DNA of 63,288 nucleotides from an uncultured Microbacterium sp. (GTDB lineage: Bacteria > Actinomycetota > Actinomycetes > Actinomycetales > Microbacteriaceae). Below the pieces are notes generated by a model. The model saw nothing but the letters and a program-made list of their open reading frames with translations, had not been told where the DNA came from and did not search any database. The stretch's first letter is position 1. Every line of letters begins with the position of its first letter. The stretch is from the NCBI RefSeq assembly GCF_947632095.1, contig NZ_CANROA010000009.1, positions 1-63,288 on the forward strand, in the 5' to 3' direction. A program made the position numbers and the translations under genes. Positions 47,699-55,950 of this stretch are shown here, piece after piece.

Positions 47699-47749
47699 AG
47701 CAAGGACGAGACCGCCCATGCCCGTCATCATCGAGAACTTCTTCATCAT
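47621..47749 (-). CDS. Possible small membrane protein, 42 aa
   Basis: MMKKFSMMTGMGGLVLAL then TLMGP and a charged tail: a basic N-terminus and hydrophobic stretch like a signal or membrane anchor. GAGGGG lies 8-13 nt upstream. It overlaps the inverted-repeat structure, and codon evidence is weak, so it may be chance. Confidence 0.3.
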   Translation of the reverse strand: MMKKFSMMTGMGGLVLALTLMGPDRPGDHDLPERAGRLVDSQ

Positions 47750-47804
47750 GGTCATACCCCTCGGGCTCGTTTGAGCCCACCGCCACGATGGCCGGAAACA
47801 GAAA

Positions 47805-47844
47805 GACCCCCGCTCCGGGAAAAATCCCAGGCCGGGGGCCTTTT
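47805..47844. terminator. Chromosomal terminator next to attL
   Basis: Stem GACCCCCG ... CGGGGGCC with an inner stem around CCGGGA AAAA TCCC, followed by TTTT on the + strand and by TTTCTGTTT on the - strand. It serves the Clp_N gene and, before the element inserted, probably the tRNA-Leu gene. Confidence 0.75.
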
Positions 47845-47853
47845 CGATTCGCT

Positions 47854-47875
47854 GTGCGCGAGGGGGGACTTGAAC
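47854..47875. repeat. attL: 22-bp direct repeat of the tRNA-Leu 3' end
   Basis: Identical over 22 bp to 57609-57630, the 3' end of tRNA-Leu(CAG) (core GAGGGGGGACTTGAAC). Here it is not followed by the rest of the tRNA, so it is the far end of the insertion. An inverted partner CCCCCTCGCGC follows at about 47884-47894. Confidence 0.92.
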
Positions 47876-47992
47876 TGACCTCGACCCCCTCGCGCCGCGA
47901 AACTCGGAGGGACGTTCTGCCGCAGAAAATCAACGATCTACGGCATGTGATCTGTGGATAACTCCGCGGCGATACGCCGAGATACAGGTTGC

Positions 47993-48015
47993 TTAGCACT
48001 TTCGTTAGCACTTTT
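47993..48015 (+). repeat. Left arm-type integrase sites (TTAGCACTTT x2)
   Basis: Two direct copies of TTAGCACTTT at 47993-48002 and 48005-48014, 12 bp apart and about 120 bp inside attL. The same pair with the same period and orientation occurs inside attR. Typical of arm-binding sites for the N-terminal domain of tyrosine integrases. Confidence 0.75.
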
Positions 48016-48050
48016 CCGAGGGGGTGGCCCTGCCATCCTCGGACTGCTCC

Positions 48051-48491
48051 TCAGTCTTCACAATGTACGTCGGTGTAGGTTTCTACGACACGTTGATTGT
48101 CGGGGTATCCGGCGGCGTCCAGTGCGTCTCGTACCTCCGCCCGCACCGCTTCGGCATAAGCGAGTGCCTCTAGCCGCTCGCCGGTAGGCGGCTTGACCGA
48201 ATCATCCGAGTTGCTGAGCGTTTCCTCCCACAAATGAAGACTGTCAGGATCCGGCTCGGCGTCGCGAAGAGCGACGGCTGCCACTTCCATTGCCTGAGCC
48301 GGAGCGCGCTCATCCAAGACCTCCAGCTTCCAGGCGACCTCGCATCCGTTGATCATCTCAGCTCGATCTGGGTCTAGGAACGACACAGGCCCGCGCGTCA
48401 GATAGAGACCGGCAAGCACCAGCGCCACCACGCCTGCAAATGCCAGACCCAGCCATAGCAACCAGCGTCGAGGTGTATTTTCGTTCGCCAT
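48051..48491 (-). CDS. Hypothetical single-pass membrane protein of the element
   Basis: 146 aa. One N-terminal TM helix (WLLWLGLAFAGVVALVLAGLYL) and a soluble extracellular domain with two Cys (INGCEVAWKLEV and VHCED end). Family not recognised. It follows the permease-prefix-like membrane protein by 14 bp in the PadR operon and is probably co-expressed. Confidence 0.65.
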   Translation of the reverse strand: MANENTPRRWLLWLGLAFAGVVALVLAGLYLTRGPVSFLDPDRAEMINGCEVAWKLEVLDERAPAQAMEVAAVALRDAEPDPDSLHLWEETLSNSDDSVKPPTGERLEALAYAEAVRAEVRDALDAAGYPDNQRVVETYTDVHCED

Positions 48492-48505
48492 TCGGAGATC
48501 CACTT

Positions 48506-49897
48506 TCAGTAGCCCTGGGCATCGGGCCGCATAGTCTGTGCTGTGGCCGGGTCATAGGTCACTCGGGTTTTGTCGGGTAGGTCGCGCGAGGGGGTGCCTG
48601 GTGTCCAAATCGCCAGCGCCAGCGCGAGCAGCGGAAGCAGGAACGCGAGCAGCGGAAGGATCATGACGCCGAGGAATGCCGCGCTGACAAGTCCGATGAG
48701 CACTCCGATCATCACACGAACAGCGATCCGGCCGGGCAGGCGAGCCGCGACGAACCAGCCGGTCGCGGCCCCGCCGAAGACTGCGGCAGCCACGAAACCC
48801 GGAGCCATGCCATCCCACTCCGGTGCGTATTGGTAGGCGACGGTGATACCGACGAACGATCCCGCCAACAGCACGAGAGGTGCCCAGGTATGCATAGGGC
48901 GCAGGCGGGATCGGGAGGTCAGCAGTATCCCGCACGCGCCAAGCAGCGGAAGCGCACCGATCAGCGAGATGGTGATGCCCTGTCCCATCGCGATGGTCGC
49001 ATCAGGCCCGCCCTGGAACCATCGTGATCCGGTCAACGCATATGCAACACCGACCGCGCCTGCGACCGCTGTCACCAGGAAGAGCAGGCGGGCGACATCA
49101 CGAGAACGCGCAGAAAGGGCCCGTGGAACGGCAGGAACCGCGGATGCCACCCTGTGGTTGCCCCCGGTGGCGAGAACGGTGATACCGAGAGCGATAGCAG
49201 CGACGCCCGAGGAGTATGGGGAGACGAGCGAGATACCGACAATGGGCGCGGCGATGACACCGGCGACCAGGGAGAGTACGAGTACCAGCCACCGTGGGAG
49301 TCGTGTCTTGCGTAGCAGTCCGTCGAGAAGCACGGCGATCGCCACGGCACCGATCGCCCACGCCGCGACCACAAGCCATGACCATGCGGCAGCGAAGGCA
49401 GGCATCGCCATTCCCGCGTCAGCAGCAGCAAAGCCCGCAGCCCACGAAATGCTGGACAGCACCGCGAGAGCAAGCGCAACCGTCACCAGCGGAACCAGCG
49501 CGAGCGCACGCGGCTCCGAAATGACACCCCGCTCCCTGAGTAAAGCGAGCACGCCTATGGAGACGAGTAGCGGGCACGCCCCTCCCGCCAATACGGGAAG
49601 CACCCACCCCGCACCCGCCTCGGCGAACAAACCGAGTCCCCAGGTCGTCAGCAGCCCCGCCACCACGGCAAGACCTAACGCGAGCACGGCGCACCGCAGT
49701 GCGAATCTCGTACCCAATCGCGAGCCAAGCCCGTACACAGCAGCCGTTGCATGTTCGGATGCTGAAGGGGCAGTCTGTCCGGACTCTTCCGCCTGTTCGA
49801 GCATGGTGCTCAGCAGCACCTCACCGTTGCGCTCACGCCACTTGCGCGGATACCACCTCAGCAAACGGCTGTACTGTTCTGACCGTTCCATGCTCAC
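48506..49897 (-). CDS. Membrane protein with permease-prefix-like N-terminus
   Basis: 463 aa. The first 40 residues (YSRLLRWYPRKWRERNGEVLLSTMLEQAE) are the prefix seen on PadR-linked permeases. About 11 TM helices follow, with no ABC permease core. The gene overlaps padR (GTGA/ATG); starts at 49897 (GTG) or 49891 (ATG) are both possible. Function unknown; regulation by PadR is likely. Confidence 0.75.
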   Translation of the reverse strand: MSMERSEQYSRLLRWYPRKWRERNGEVLLSTMLEQAEESGQTAPSASEHATAAVYGLGSRLGTRFALRCAVLALGLAVVAGLLTTWGLGLFAEAGAGWVLPVLAGGACPLLVSIGVLALLRERGVISEPRALALVPLVTVALALAVLSSISWAAGFAAADAGMAMPAFAAAWSWLVVAAWAIGAVAIAVLLDGLLRKTRLPRWLVLVLSLVAGVIAAPIVGISLVSPYSSGVAAIALGITVLATGGNHRVASAVPAVPRALSARSRDVARLLFLVTAVAGAVGVAYALTGSRWFQGGPDATIAMGQGITISLIGALPLLGACGILLTSRSRLRPMHTWAPLVLLAGSFVGITVAYQYAPEWDGMAPGFVAAAVFGGAATGWFVAARLPGRIAVRVMIGVLIGLVSAAFLGVMILPLLAFLLPLLALALAIWTPGTPSRDLPDKTRVTYDPATAQTMRPDAQGY

Positions 49898-50250
49898 GCC
49901 TCCGCTCCTTTGAAGAACCCCATTGCCGCGCCAGGCAAGGCCATGCGAGTTCGAGCGACCCGCACGGACCGCTCCAGCAATTCGACCTCCTCCGTAAGAC
50001 GAGCCGACCCCTGATCCGAGATTCGGTAGTAGCGGCGGGCGCGACCATTGATGACTTCTTCGCCATCCGTATGTATCAGCCCATCCCGTTCGAGCCGTTC
50101 CAATGTCGCGTACAGAGTCGTCACTTTCAGTGACACCCGGCCCTCCGAAGCGGCCTCCGTTTCACGCAGTATCTCGTAGCCATGCCGACGCCCACCCGCA
50201 AGCGCTGTCAATATCCAGAACACTGGCTGCGTCATCGAAAAAGCACTCAT
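49894..50250 (-). CDS. PadR-family transcriptional regulator
   Basis: 118 aa. Winged helix PadR signature TQPVFWILTALAGGRRHGYEILRE, VSLKVTTLYATLERLERDGLI and GRARRYYRISDQGSARLTEE. It controls itself and the membrane operon through the 13-bp direct repeats just upstream. Start ATG at 50250 with GGGAGG directly before it. Confidence 0.94.
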   Translation of the reverse strand: MSAFSMTQPVFWILTALAGGRRHGYEILRETEAASEGRVSLKVTTLYATLERLERDGLIHTDGEEVINGRARRYYRISDQGSARLTEEVELLERSVRVARTRMALPGAAMGFFKGAEA

Positions 50251-50258
50251 CCTCCCAC

Positions 50259-50288
50259 CATATACCCACTACCGGCATATACCCACTA
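50259..50288 (-). promoter_or_regulatory. PadR operator: two direct repeats TAGTGGGTATATG
   Basis: On the - strand TAGTGGGTATATG occurs at 50288-50276 and 50271-50259, a 17-bp period, ending 8 bp before the padR ATG. Each contains TATATG, a possible -10, so a repressor bound there would occlude the promoter. Confidence 0.6.
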
Positions 50289-50342
50289 ACCAAAGGGTTG
50301 CTACACCTTATGATCCTGAATGAACGTATGCTACCGTGGTAG
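50288..50342. promoter_or_regulatory. Inverted repeats upstream of the relaxase gene (candidate oriT or operator)
   Basis: AACC-AAAG-GGTT (50288-50299) and CTACC-GT-GGTAG (50331-50342) lie in the divergent region between padR and the MobF relaxase. MobF relaxases usually nick near their own gene beside inverted repeats, so oriT may be here. The nick site cannot be identified from sequence alone. Confidence 0.4.
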
Positions 50343-50384
50343 ATACCAAAGTTGCCGTACTGGAAATCATTGGTGGTGAGTCTC

Positions 50385-53300
50385 ATGCATGGCGGTGTGA
50401 TCCTGTTCCGGGGGACCGGGGCCGATGCGCGCCGCTATGTCGAGGCCGACCGCTCTCGCGCCGATGACTACTTCGTCGGCGCTGACACGTCCGTGGCGCA
50501 GTTCACCGCGCTCGACGGTGACGGGAACGTGACCGCCGCGCTCGGACTGGAACCAGAGGTGTACGCGGGCTGGGTGGACTGGCTCGACCCGCTCTCCGAG
50601 GAGTCGATGGGTAGGCCGCGCCTGCCGGGCGAGGGGCGGCAGGGTTCGCCGCGGTTTGCGGAGATGGTCGTGAACGCTCCGAAGTCGCTGTCGATCGCCG
50701 CAGCTCTCCATCCCGAGGTCTCCGAGGCGCTCGACCTCGCGCAGCGGGACGCCGTGCGCGAGATTCAGCGGTGGCTGGCACAGCACTCCGTCACCCGTGT
50801 GGGGCCGCGTGGGAAGCAGGAGGTTGTGCCCGTCGAGCAGTTGCAGACGGTGGCGGTGTCGCATCGCACGAGCCGGGCGGGTGATCCGCACCGGCATATC
50901 CACTTCCAGATCGGCACCCGCGTCTGGGCGGCCGGGAAGTGGCGGGCGCTGGACACCGCGGCGCTGTTCCGTCAGCAGGGCACGATCCGTGCCTTTGGCA
51001 CCGCCGTCATCGCGGCGAACCCCGAGCTTGCGGAGGTGCTGGATCGGCACGGCCTGACGCTCGATCCGGTATCAGGTGAGGTGGTCGAGCTCGAGCGGTT
51101 CAACGGCGTGATGAGCAAGCGCGGCGAGCAAGTCCGCCGACACCTGGAACGGCTCGAAGCGGAGTGGGAGGCGGCGCACCCGGGCGAAGGGATGGGGCCG
51201 GTCGTCTCCGCCCGTCTCGCGGCGAAAGCGTGGGCGTACGAGCGGCCCGCGAAGAAGCCCACGACCCTCCGCGAAGAACAGGCGTGGGTGAGCGAGTTGC
51301 GGGAGGCCGGCTACGACCCGGCCACGTTGCGCCGGCCCGTGCGTCGTGCGCCGGCATCGCTGGATGACCTCGCCGTACAGACCGTGGCAAGCCGAGCGCT
51401 GGATCGGTGCGCCGCAGGCAGTTCGGCGTGGACTCGGCATACGGTGCAGGAGCACGTCACACGGATCATGACCGAGTACGGCGTGCAAGCCGCACCCGCT
51501 GAGATACGCGAGTTCGTGCAGATCGCCACCGCGTTGGCGATGGAGGATTGCTTCTCGATCCTCCCGCCCAGCGCGGCTGCCCCGGAGCATGTGGCGCACT
51601 TCACGTCGCTCAGGGTGGTGCAGTCGGAAACGGAGCTGCGCGACCTCCTCGCCCCGCGCATCCCGAAACAAGACCTTGAGTACCCGGACGTGCGCCGGGC
51701 GGCGCGCAGGCGGGGGCTGGATGCCGGGCAGGAGCGCGCCGCCGCCGCGGTCGCATCGACCGACCCGCTCGTGGTTGTAGAAGGCGCGGCAGGGAGCGGG
51801 AAGACGACGATGCTCGGGGTTGCAATCGAGGTCGCCGCACGACACGGGCGGGCGTCGCGGGTGGTTGCGCCGACGTTGCGCGCCGCGCAGGTGGCGCACG
51901 ATGAACTCGGCGTGCCCGCGACGAGTGTTGCGGGGCTCGTGCACGCGCACGGGTGGCGATGGAACAGCGACGGCGTATGGACGCGCCTCGCACCGGGAGA
52001 CATTGACCCGGACACGGGCCGCACCTATCGCGGCCCGGCAGAGGGCGCGCGGCTGGGGCGGGGTGAGCGGGTGATCGTGGACGAGGCCGGTATGCTCGAC
52101 CAAGACACCGCAATCGCCCTCCTGACCGTCTGCGATGAAGCGGGCACGACGGTCGCGCTGGTCGGGGATCGGGCACAGCTCGCCGCCGTCGGCAGAGGCG
52201 GAGTGCTCGACATGGCCGCACACATCAGGGGCGGCACGTTCGACATGGCTGAGGTGCACCGCTTCACCGACCCCGCCTACGCCGAGGTCACGGTACGGAT
52301 GCGCGACGGGCGCGACCCTGGCGAGGTGTTCGACCGGCTCGCCGCGCTCGGACTTGTGCGCCTGCACGCGAGCGACGAGGAGGTGCGTGAGCACATCGCC
52401 GAGCAACGCCGGGAGGGAGAAGCGGTCACGGTCACGTCCAACGACGAGGCCCGCACTGTCAACGCGCGTATCCGGGAGGAACGGGTGGCGAGTGGTGAGG
52501 TCGACGACCACCGCACCGCGACCGGCAGTGACGGTCTCCCCATCGGTGCCGGAGACGTGATCCAAACACGCAAGAACAACACCAGCATCGGTGTGGCGAA
52601 CCGGCAGAACTGGATCGTGCAACGCGTCGAACAGGACGGGACATTGCGGGTGCGCGAGGCCGGGAACGGGCGGAAGCGGCAGCGCACCGTGCGCCTGCCC
52701 GCCGAGTATGTGGCCGAGCACGCGCACCTGTCCTATGCGACGACCGCCTACGGGGTGCAGGGTGCCACCGTCACCAGTTCGCACACGATCCTCACTGATG
52801 CCACCAGCACCGCAGGGGTCTATGTCGGCATGACTCGCGGCCGCGAACAGAACCTGTTGCACGTCGTCGCCGAGAGCCAGGAGCGGGCGCGGGAGCAGTT
52901 CGTCGCGGCGATGGAACGCGACCGCGCCGACCGCGGCCTCACCGACGCGACCGAACGCGCTGCAGAGGCCGTGCGGGGACTCGTGGATGAGGGGCCGGTG
53001 CGTCTCGTGCAGACAGAGCGGGCACGCCTCACCCAGCTCATCGAACGCGCGGAGCAGCAAGCGGCACTGCTCGAGGATGCCGCCGCTCGATTCGCCGCCC
53101 AGAAGCAGGCGCATCACGTCGAAGCCGAAGAGCACGCCGAGCTTGTGACCCACGCGAAGAAGACCGCCGAGCACACCCGCAACACGGTCACCGCCGACGT
53201 GGAGACGCGAACCCGCGCGGACGGGCAAGAACTCGTGAAAGCTCGCGCGCATCTTCACGCCGCTCGCGACGAGGCGCGGGCGGCGAGGTTCCGGCGCAGG

Positions 53301-53843
53301 CGCGCTGCCGCCCGGAACATCAACCTCGCGGAAGAATCGGTCGAGAAGATCGAGCAGCAGGTCACCCAGACATGGGGCACCGCACCGTCTCTCTTGCGCC
53401 CTGCCTCCGAGTGGGCGAAGAAGATCGCGACGGAACACGCTGACGCTCACTCGGAGGTGCAGGCGGCTGAACAGGTTCTCAGCGACACCGAGGCCGCGAG
53501 GCAGCAGACGGCCCAGCGGCAGGCCGTCGAGCGGGATCGCCTCACCATCGAGGTGTACGGGGCAGAACAGGCACGGCAGATGCGAGGCACCTTCCGCATC
53601 CCCAACCCCAGGGCCGACGCCGAGCACGCCAGGAAGCGGGCAGCCGAGGCGCGGCGGGTGATCGCTGAGTTGGACGCGCGCCCCGTCGCTGAGGCCGCCG
53701 AATGGCTCACCCAGCGGCGAGAGCAGCAGCGGGCCGAGCGCGAGGCTCTGCAAGCCCTCCAGGAGGCCCTCACGCGCCGCAACGCTGGGCTGACCAGGAC
53801 TGGCCCGGATCAGCGGCGAGACGGGCCGGGGCGCAGCTTGTGA
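50385..53843 (+). CDS. MobF-family relaxase-helicase (TrwC/TraI-like)
   Basis: 1152 aa. The N-terminal relaxase domain has ILFRGTGADARRYVEAD with candidate catalytic Tyr at about residues 18 and 29, and the metal-binding His cluster DPHRHIHFQ (about H169/H171/H173). The helicase domain has Walker A VEGAAGSGKTT (about 467), motif II VDEAGMLDQ and motif VI YVGMTRGREQN. The last 300 residues are a Glu/Arg/Ala-rich coiled coil. It nicks oriT, unwinds DNA and pilots the strand. The ATG at 50385 is chosen with GGTGGTGAG upstream; TTG at 50352 is in frame. It ends 15 nt from the convergent Fic gene. Confidence 0.95.
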   Translation: MHGGVILFRGTGADARRYVEADRSRADDYFVGADTSVAQFTALDGDGNVTAALGLEPEVYAGWVDWLDPLSEESMGRPRLPGEGRQGSPRFAEMVVNAPKSLSIAAALHPEVSEALDLAQRDAVREIQRWLAQHSVTRVGPRGKQEVVPVEQLQTVAVSHRTSRAGDPHRHIHFQIGTRVWAAGKWRALDTAALFRQQGTIRAFGTAVIAANPELAEVLDRHGLTLDPVSGEVVELERFNGVMSKRGEQVRRHLERLEAEWEAAHPGEGMGPVVSARLAAKAWAYERPAKKPTTLREEQAWVSELREAGYDPATLRRPVRRAPASLDDLAVQTVASRALDRCAAGSSAWTRHTVQEHVTRIMTEYGVQAAPAEIREFVQIATALAMEDCFSILPPSAAAPEHVAHFTSLRVVQSETELRDLLAPRIPKQDLEYPDVRRAARRRGLDAGQERAAAAVASTDPLVVVEGAAGSGKTTMLGVAIEVAARHGRASRVVAPTLRAAQVAHDELGVPATSVAGLVHAHGWRWNSDGVWTRLAPGDIDPDTGRTYRGPAEGARLGRGERVIVDEAGMLDQDTAIALLTVCDEAGTTVALVGDRAQLAAVGRGGVLDMAAHIRGGTFDMAEVHRFTDPAYAEVTVRMRDGRDPGEVFDRLAALGLVRLHASDEEVREHIAEQRREGEAVTVTSNDEARTVNARIREERVASGEVDDHRTATGSDGLPIGAGDVIQTRKNNTSIGVANRQNWIVQRVEQDGTLRVREAGNGRKRQRTVRLPAEYVAEHAHLSYATTAYGVQGATVTSSHTILTDATSTAGVYVGMTRGREQNLLHVVAESQERAREQFVAAMERDRADRGLTDATERAAEAVRGLVDEGPVRLVQTERARLTQLIERAEQQAALLEDAAARFAAQKQAHHVEAEEHAELVTHAKKTAEHTRNTVTADVETRTRADGQELVKARAHLHAARDEARAARFRRRRAAARNINLAEESVEKIEQQVTQTWGTAPSLLRPASEWAKKIATEHADAHSEVQAAEQVLSDTEAARQQTAQRQAVERDRLTIEVYGAEQARQMRGTFRIPNPRADAEHARKRAAEARRVIAELDARPVAEAAEWLTQRREQQRAEREALQALQEALTRRNAGLTRTGPDQRRDGPGRSL

Positions 53844-53858
53844 TCTGGCCTGGTGACG

Positions 53859-54641
53859 CTACAGAGACAGCCCGCCGTGGGGTGTTGGCGGTTCCGGGCG
53901 GCGTATCTCCGTGCCGAACGACTCCGCGGCCGAGCGAGAACGGCTGCGGCGGGCCGCGTCGAGTTCGCGATCCAGAACGTCCGCCGTCCGCGAGATACCC
54001 CGCACTTGGAAGCTGCGCACCTGCTCCACCGTCAACGCCTCCCCAGGTCGCATGCTCCCGTCGAGCCGGTAGAGGTTCGGCCGGATCAGCGCGTCGATCC
54101 CGCTGTGATCCTCAACAATCGCGAGGGTGCGGGCGTGGGCGAACACGTCGCCGGGAATCTGGGACCAGTCGATGACCCATCCGGCGTCGCGGGCGAGCTG
54201 GTTGAACATGATGTGCTGACTGCGCGTGTTCACGTCTCGGAACGGATGGATCGCGGTCGTCTCACCCCAAACCCATGCCAGTCCGTCGGAGAACGCATCC
54301 GGGTCCAGGCCGCGGAGATGGTCACGGGCGGCGAGTTCCCCGAAGACTCGCTCAGCCTCGGGCACGATGAACGGCGGACGGCAATGCGCAATGCCGGTGC
54401 CGCCAGGGTGAGTGTCGGTGTTGCGGATGTCGCCACCCCAGACATACAGATCGGCGGTCAGATGCTGGTGGATGGCCTGCAAGTGGGCGAGGTCGAGTCG
54501 TCCGGGGATCGGGTGCTCGGTGAGTTCGACCATGCGCTGATGGATCGCGGCCGTCTCGACGGCTTTCCAGCGGTCGTAGTCGGTGATGCCGAGCTTGTTG
54601 ATCAGAACGAGGCTGTTCGGGTAGCTGTAGCGGTCGGGCAC
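53859..54641 (-). CDS. Fic-family adenylyltransferase toxin (VbhT-like)
   Basis: 260 aa. The Fic core is present with motif IHPFRDVNTRSQH at the catalytic site; canonical proteins read HPFxDGNGRxxR, so the two glycines are Val and Thr and the final Arg is His. The catalytic His and Pro-Phe are kept. FVVPEAERVF-like flap region is IVPEAERVFGEL. Fic enzymes AMPylate topoisomerases when not held by the antitoxin. Encoded 21 bp downstream of a VbhA-like antitoxin, beside the relaxase gene. No BID secretion domain. Confidence 0.88.
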   Translation of the reverse strand: MPDRYSYPNSLVLINKLGITDYDRWKAVETAAIHQRMVELTEHPIPGRLDLAHLQAIHQHLTADLYVWGGDIRNTDTHPGGTGIAHCRPPFIVPEAERVFGELAARDHLRGLDPDAFSDGLAWVWGETTAIHPFRDVNTRSQHIMFNQLARDAGWVIDWSQIPGDVFAHARTLAIVEDHSGIDALIRPNLYRLDGSMRPGEALTVEQVRSFQVRGISRTADVLDRELDAARRSRSRSAAESFGTEIRRPEPPTPHGGLSL

Positions 54642-54662
54642 TGGTGCTCCTGCCCGGACGGG

Positions 54663-54863
54663 TTACTTCGCGGGGAAGCGGTCAAGCGCCGCAGCGATCG
54701 CCTCGCGCACCGCTTCATCCGCGGACAGTTCCCCGCGCACCTGACGGCGGGCAATCTCTCGATCCGACTCAGTGACGACTGCACCGGCCGTGACCTGCCC
54801 GGCCTCGACCTCCGCGAGCACACGCCGGACATGGGCCTCGGATACGGGGGTCTTGAGAGCCAT
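54663..54863 (-). CDS. Antitoxin VbhA-like protein
   Basis: 66 aa. The C-terminal SDREIARRQVRGELSADEAVREAIAA matches the VbhA helix bundle. The inhibitory [ST]xxxE[GN] motif is not exact; AEVEAG is the nearest. It would bind and shut the Fic active site. ATG at 54863 with AAGGAGG 8 nt upstream; possible -10 TAAACT near 54899. First gene of the TA pair. Confidence 0.8.
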   Translation of the reverse strand: MALKTPVSEAHVRRVLAEVEAGQVTAGAVVTESDREIARRQVRGELSADEAVREAIAAALDRFPAK

Positions 54864-54972
54864 TCGGGGTGCCTCCTTGTGGTCGGCGTTCTTGGGTTAG
54901 TTTACGTTGCTCCGCTGACATTCGCCGGGAGGCCAGGGGCGGGGGTGCCGATTCGGCACGGCCAGTGGATTG

Positions 54973-55203
54973 TCAGGCTTCGCCGTTGTCGGTTGCGGCG
55001 TCGGCGAAGAGGGCGAGGAATTTCTCGCGGGGGATCACGATGCGCCGACCGAGCTTCACATGCGGGATGGTGCCTTCGTTGATGCTCGTGGTGATCGTGC
55101 GGGGATCGACGCCGAGGGCTTCTGCGGCTTCTTTGCGGGTGATGACGAGGCTGCGCCGCTTACGGAGGTCGTCCATGTCGAGGGTGCTCTGCCGCATCGT
55201 CAC
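54973..55203 (-). CDS. Excisionase-family helix-turn-helix protein
   Basis: 76 aa. MerR/Xis-type winged HTH: LVITRKEAAEALGVDPRTITTSINEGTIPHVKLGRRIVIPREKFLALF. Probable recombination directionality factor or regulator. Starts at 55203 (GTG) or 55197 (ATG). Divergent from the XRE gene with 93 bp between them. Confidence 0.85.
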   Translation of the reverse strand: MTMRQSTLDMDDLRKRRSLVITRKEAAEALGVDPRTITTSINEGTIPHVKLGRRIVIPREKFLALFADAATDNGEA

Positions 55204-55283
55204 ACCATCCGTTCGTGTCAGCGCCGAGAAATGTGGTTCCTCCCACCGTAGAGAATCGCACTTGCGCTGTCAAGCATTGCGTT

Positions 55284-55295
55284 GTAGTTTTCTAC
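55284..55295. promoter_or_regulatory. GTAG-TTTT-CTAC operator overlapping the XRE -10 box
   Basis: The palindrome overlaps TAGTTT (55285-55290), a -10 box 6 nt from the ATG at 55297. Two upstream copies of TTGCGNTGT (55263 and 55278) may add binding sites. Probably the element's repressor site. Confidence 0.5.
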
Positions 55296-55296
55296 T

Positions 55297-55950
55297 ATGG
55301 AAACAGGGAGGGTGCGGGGCAACCCCGCAGGCATCACGAACACGCACGTCGCGCAGAACATCCGCGCCGCCCGTCAAGCGATCGGCATGGACTTGCGCAC
55401 CATGTCCGACGGCCTGAAAGCCGCAGGGCGCAAGCTCTCCACCTCAGGCATCAGCAAACTGGAGGCCGGGGATCGCCGCGTGGACGTGGACGACCTGACC
55501 GTGATCGCCTACCTGCTGCGCACCACCCCGGCCGCACTCCTGACCCCACCGGATGAGCAGACGACGCTCACGGGCGTGCCGGAGGGGTATGAGCCGGAAG
55601 AGATCGACAGGTGGATGCGTGGGGAACTCGTGCTCACCGATGAGGGGCTGTTCAACTACTGGCAGCAGGAATGGGTGGTCTGCACCGACCGCATCCACTA
55701 CCTCGAAACCACGCTCACGGGCATGACTGCCCCGAGCAAGGACGACCCCGAGAAGCCGAGCGCGCACCCGAAGACCATCGCCGCCTACCAAGAGCGCTTG
55801 GAGACGGCGCGGGCACGCGCGCGCGCGATCCAGGAGCGGGGTGTGCAGCTCGATCCGGAGGGGCGTGTGTTCAACGCCGCCGACTACGCCGAAAATTACG
55901 GCGATACGCACCGGCCCGGGCAGACCACGGCAAGGAGCACCCTGTCATGA
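55297..55950 (+). CDS. XRE-family transcriptional regulator
   Basis: 217 aa. HTH_XRE at about 18-80 (HVAQNIRAARQAIGMDLRTMSDGLKAAGRKLSTSGISKLEAGDRRVDVDDLTVIAYLL), then a helical region with coiled-coil character (YQERLETARARARAIQERG). Probably the switch between maintenance and excision. Leaderless promoter geometry. Overlaps the integrase start by 4 nt. Confidence 0.9.
   Translation: METGRVRGNPAGITNTHVAQNIRAARQAIGMDLRTMSDGLKAAGRKLSTSGISKLEAGDRRVDVDDLTVIAYLLRTTPAALLTPPDEQTTLTGVPEGYEPEEIDRWMRGELVLTDEGLFNYWQQEWVVCTDRIHYLETTLTGMTAPSKDDPEKPSAHPKTIAAYQERLETARARARAIQERGVQLDPEGRVFNAADYAENYGDTHRPGQTTARSTLS

Noticed and set aside
55312..55320. GTG start for the XRE regulator behind AGGGAGG
   Set aside because: The spacing to the GTG is zero, while ATG 55297 fits the leaderless -10 position.
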